A stretch of 64,000 nucleotides of DNA, taken from positions 176,488,645 through 176,552,644 of the forward strand of contig NC_090319.1 in the NCBI RefSeq assembly GCF_040869045.1. The letters are read 5' to 3'. Each line of letters begins with the position of its first letter. Position 1 is the first letter of the stretch. This document shows, in pieces, positions 62,681 through 64,000 of this stretch. This DNA is from Eurosta solidaginis (taxonomy: Eukaryota; Arthropoda; Insecta; Diptera; Tephritidae). The notes under the pieces are model-generated. The model ran no database searches. It saw nothing but the letters and a program-made list of their open reading frames with translations, and was not told where the DNA came from. The translations under genes and the position numbers were made by a program.

Positions 62681-64000
62681 CATCAGCTTCTTCTTGCATT
62701 GACCATCCTCATTCTCCCATACTCAATGAAGGAAACCAGATATCAATTCTAAACTGCTCCACTGTGCTCAATATGACTTCGCAATTGGACTCTCTGCTGA
62801 CACCTTCTCTCTGTTTGTCTTTCGTTTTGTTCGAGCCCTTGCATAACATGTGACACATCTGTATCTTCTAGCTGACACTTTCTTAGTTGTTCCTTGTCCC
62901 ATTCATCAGTACACGTTGTAGTCATTAGTCGGACATCTATAATGTATTCTTTAGCCTCGGCATTTGAACAGTGCTTGCATTCCAAACTACATAGTCTTCG
63001 TGGCATTGCATCAGCATTTCCACGGGTACTACCTTTCCGATGCTCAATGGAAAAGTCATAGCTTTGTAGTCTCTCGATCCACCGTGCCAATTGTCCTTCC
63101 GGATTACGGAACTGCAGAAGCCATTTCAACGCTGCGTGATCTGTCCTGACGCGGAATCACTGGCCGTGTTTAATGCACTCTACCAATGCCAACAGCTATC
63201 TCCATGTAATAGTTCCTCTCTGGTTTTCCAATCGAACGGCTGTAATATGAAACTACCTTCTCCTGTCCATCGACCAGTTGTGATAAAACCCCTCCTATAG
63301 CATATCCACTCGCATCTGTATCTAGAATAAATGTTGCTCCTGGAATTGGATATGCCAGCATTGGGGCAGAGCACAAACGCTTCTTAAATGTTTGGAAAGC
63401 CACTGCTTGCTGCTTCTTCCATTCAAAACCTTTATTTTTTCTTGTAAGTTCTTGGAGGCAATGGGCTACGCTGGAAAAGTTTGGCACAAATCGGCGGTAA
63501 TATGTGCACAGCCCAAGGAAACTTCTCAATTCATGTAGGTTAAGTGGTCTTGGCCAGTCCTTTACTGCCTCTATCTTTCCATTCGCAGTACAGACGCCTT
63601 CTGTCGTTACCTTGTGACCCAAATAATTTACTTCCTTTTTAAACAGAGAACGCTTTTTGGGACTTAGTTTCAGACCAGCACCAGCTATTATCTGGAAAAC
63701 TTCCTCAAAGTTTTTAAGATGTTCATCAAAGTTCTTGCCCAATACGATGATGTCGTCCAGGTACACCAAGCATGCTTTCCAATGTAGTCCTTTCAATACC
63801 TGATCCATGAGTCTCTCGAAAGCAGCTGGTGCATTACATAGTCCAAAGGGCATTACTGTAAATTGCTAAAGACCATCTCCGACGCTGAGGGCTGTTTTCT
63901 CTTTGTCTTCCTCTTTCACCTCCACTTGCCAGTAGCCCTTTTCAAGTCCAGTGTGGAAAACCATTTCGTACCAGAGAGCGAGTACAGAGTGTCGTCAATT
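62681..64000 (-). pseudogene. gyC4 reverse transcriptase and RNase H (runs off window)
   Basis: Open frame 63170-63853 (227 aa) starts at MPFGLCNAPAAFERLMD and includes catalytic YLDD, KKEVNYLGHKV, LRSFLGLCTYYRRFVPNF, and the start of RNase H (ILDTDASGYAIGGVLSQ). RNase H continues after frameshifts (62749-63129: RKGSTRGNADAMPRR, where ADALSR is usual). Upstream, 63854-64000 encodes FSTLDLK and WQVEVKEEDKEK-like RT palm sequence in broken frames and is cut by the window edge. Confidence 0.85.

Overview
This window looks like eukaryotic repeat DNA from a dipteran genome, built almost entirely of transposable elements (TEs). I found no host gene that I would defend. Three things point to a fly, probably an acalyptrate such as a tephritid fruit fly: (i) AT-rich DNA full of Ty3/gypsy, BEL/Pao, RTE, CR1/Jockey-like and hAT remnants; (ii) two copies of a tRNA-derived SINE that I recall, from memory only, as common in tephritid genomes; (iii) a high-copy noncoding fly repeat at the left edge. 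The genus is not resolved. Nearly every coding remnant carries frameshifts, stops or deletions, so most CDS-like entries are listed as pseudogenes or mobile elements.

Layout, 0-21.5 kb: a gypsy element on the minus strand (gyB) is split by a second gypsy element (gyA, 297/17.6-like). gyA has its 5' LTR at 1.2-1.7 kb and a truncated 3' LTR at 20.8-21.1 kb. Inside gyA lie ~446-bp tandem repeats with a tRNA-like segment (TR446) and a large inverted duplication: arm 1 at 0.5-4.2 kb, arm 2 at 4.8-17.6 kb on the other strand. Arm 2 was then hit by a LINE (LINE-A, 8.86-14.57 kb, perfect 11-bp target-site duplication (TSD), internal 1639-bp tandem duplication, 2A-like motif), a tRNA-derived SINE, and an inverted dimer of a 428-bp repeat (TR428, 15-bp TSD).

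21.4-34.3 kb: a three-unit local tandem duplication of [segment P + gypsy element gyC]. All gyC copies lack the reverse transcriptase (RT), RNase H (RNH) and integrase (IN) core. Two RTE insertions and a TR428 array, each with a 12-14-bp TSD, sit inside.

34.3-51.5 kb: a Mag-like gypsy on the minus strand (gyD) is split by a nearly full-length LINE (LINE-H). The LINE-H 3' UTR carries six short hairpins with compensatory base changes. Then come an RNase-H-bearing LINE (LINE-R) and a BEL/Pao element split by a 5'-truncated LINE (LINE-J).

51.5-64 kb: mostly unassigned DNA with a SINE, a hAT transposase remnant split by an RTE copy (13-bp TSD), a gyC-type LTR holding an 81-bp LINE stub and a foldback element, and a gyC relative with RT/RNH/IN that runs off the right edge.

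The elements do not form a pathway. What the window preserves is an insertion history that can be read from TSDs and empty sites. The most unusual items are the covarying hairpin array, the multimeric TR428 retroposons, the 2A-like motif and the gyA inverted duplication.
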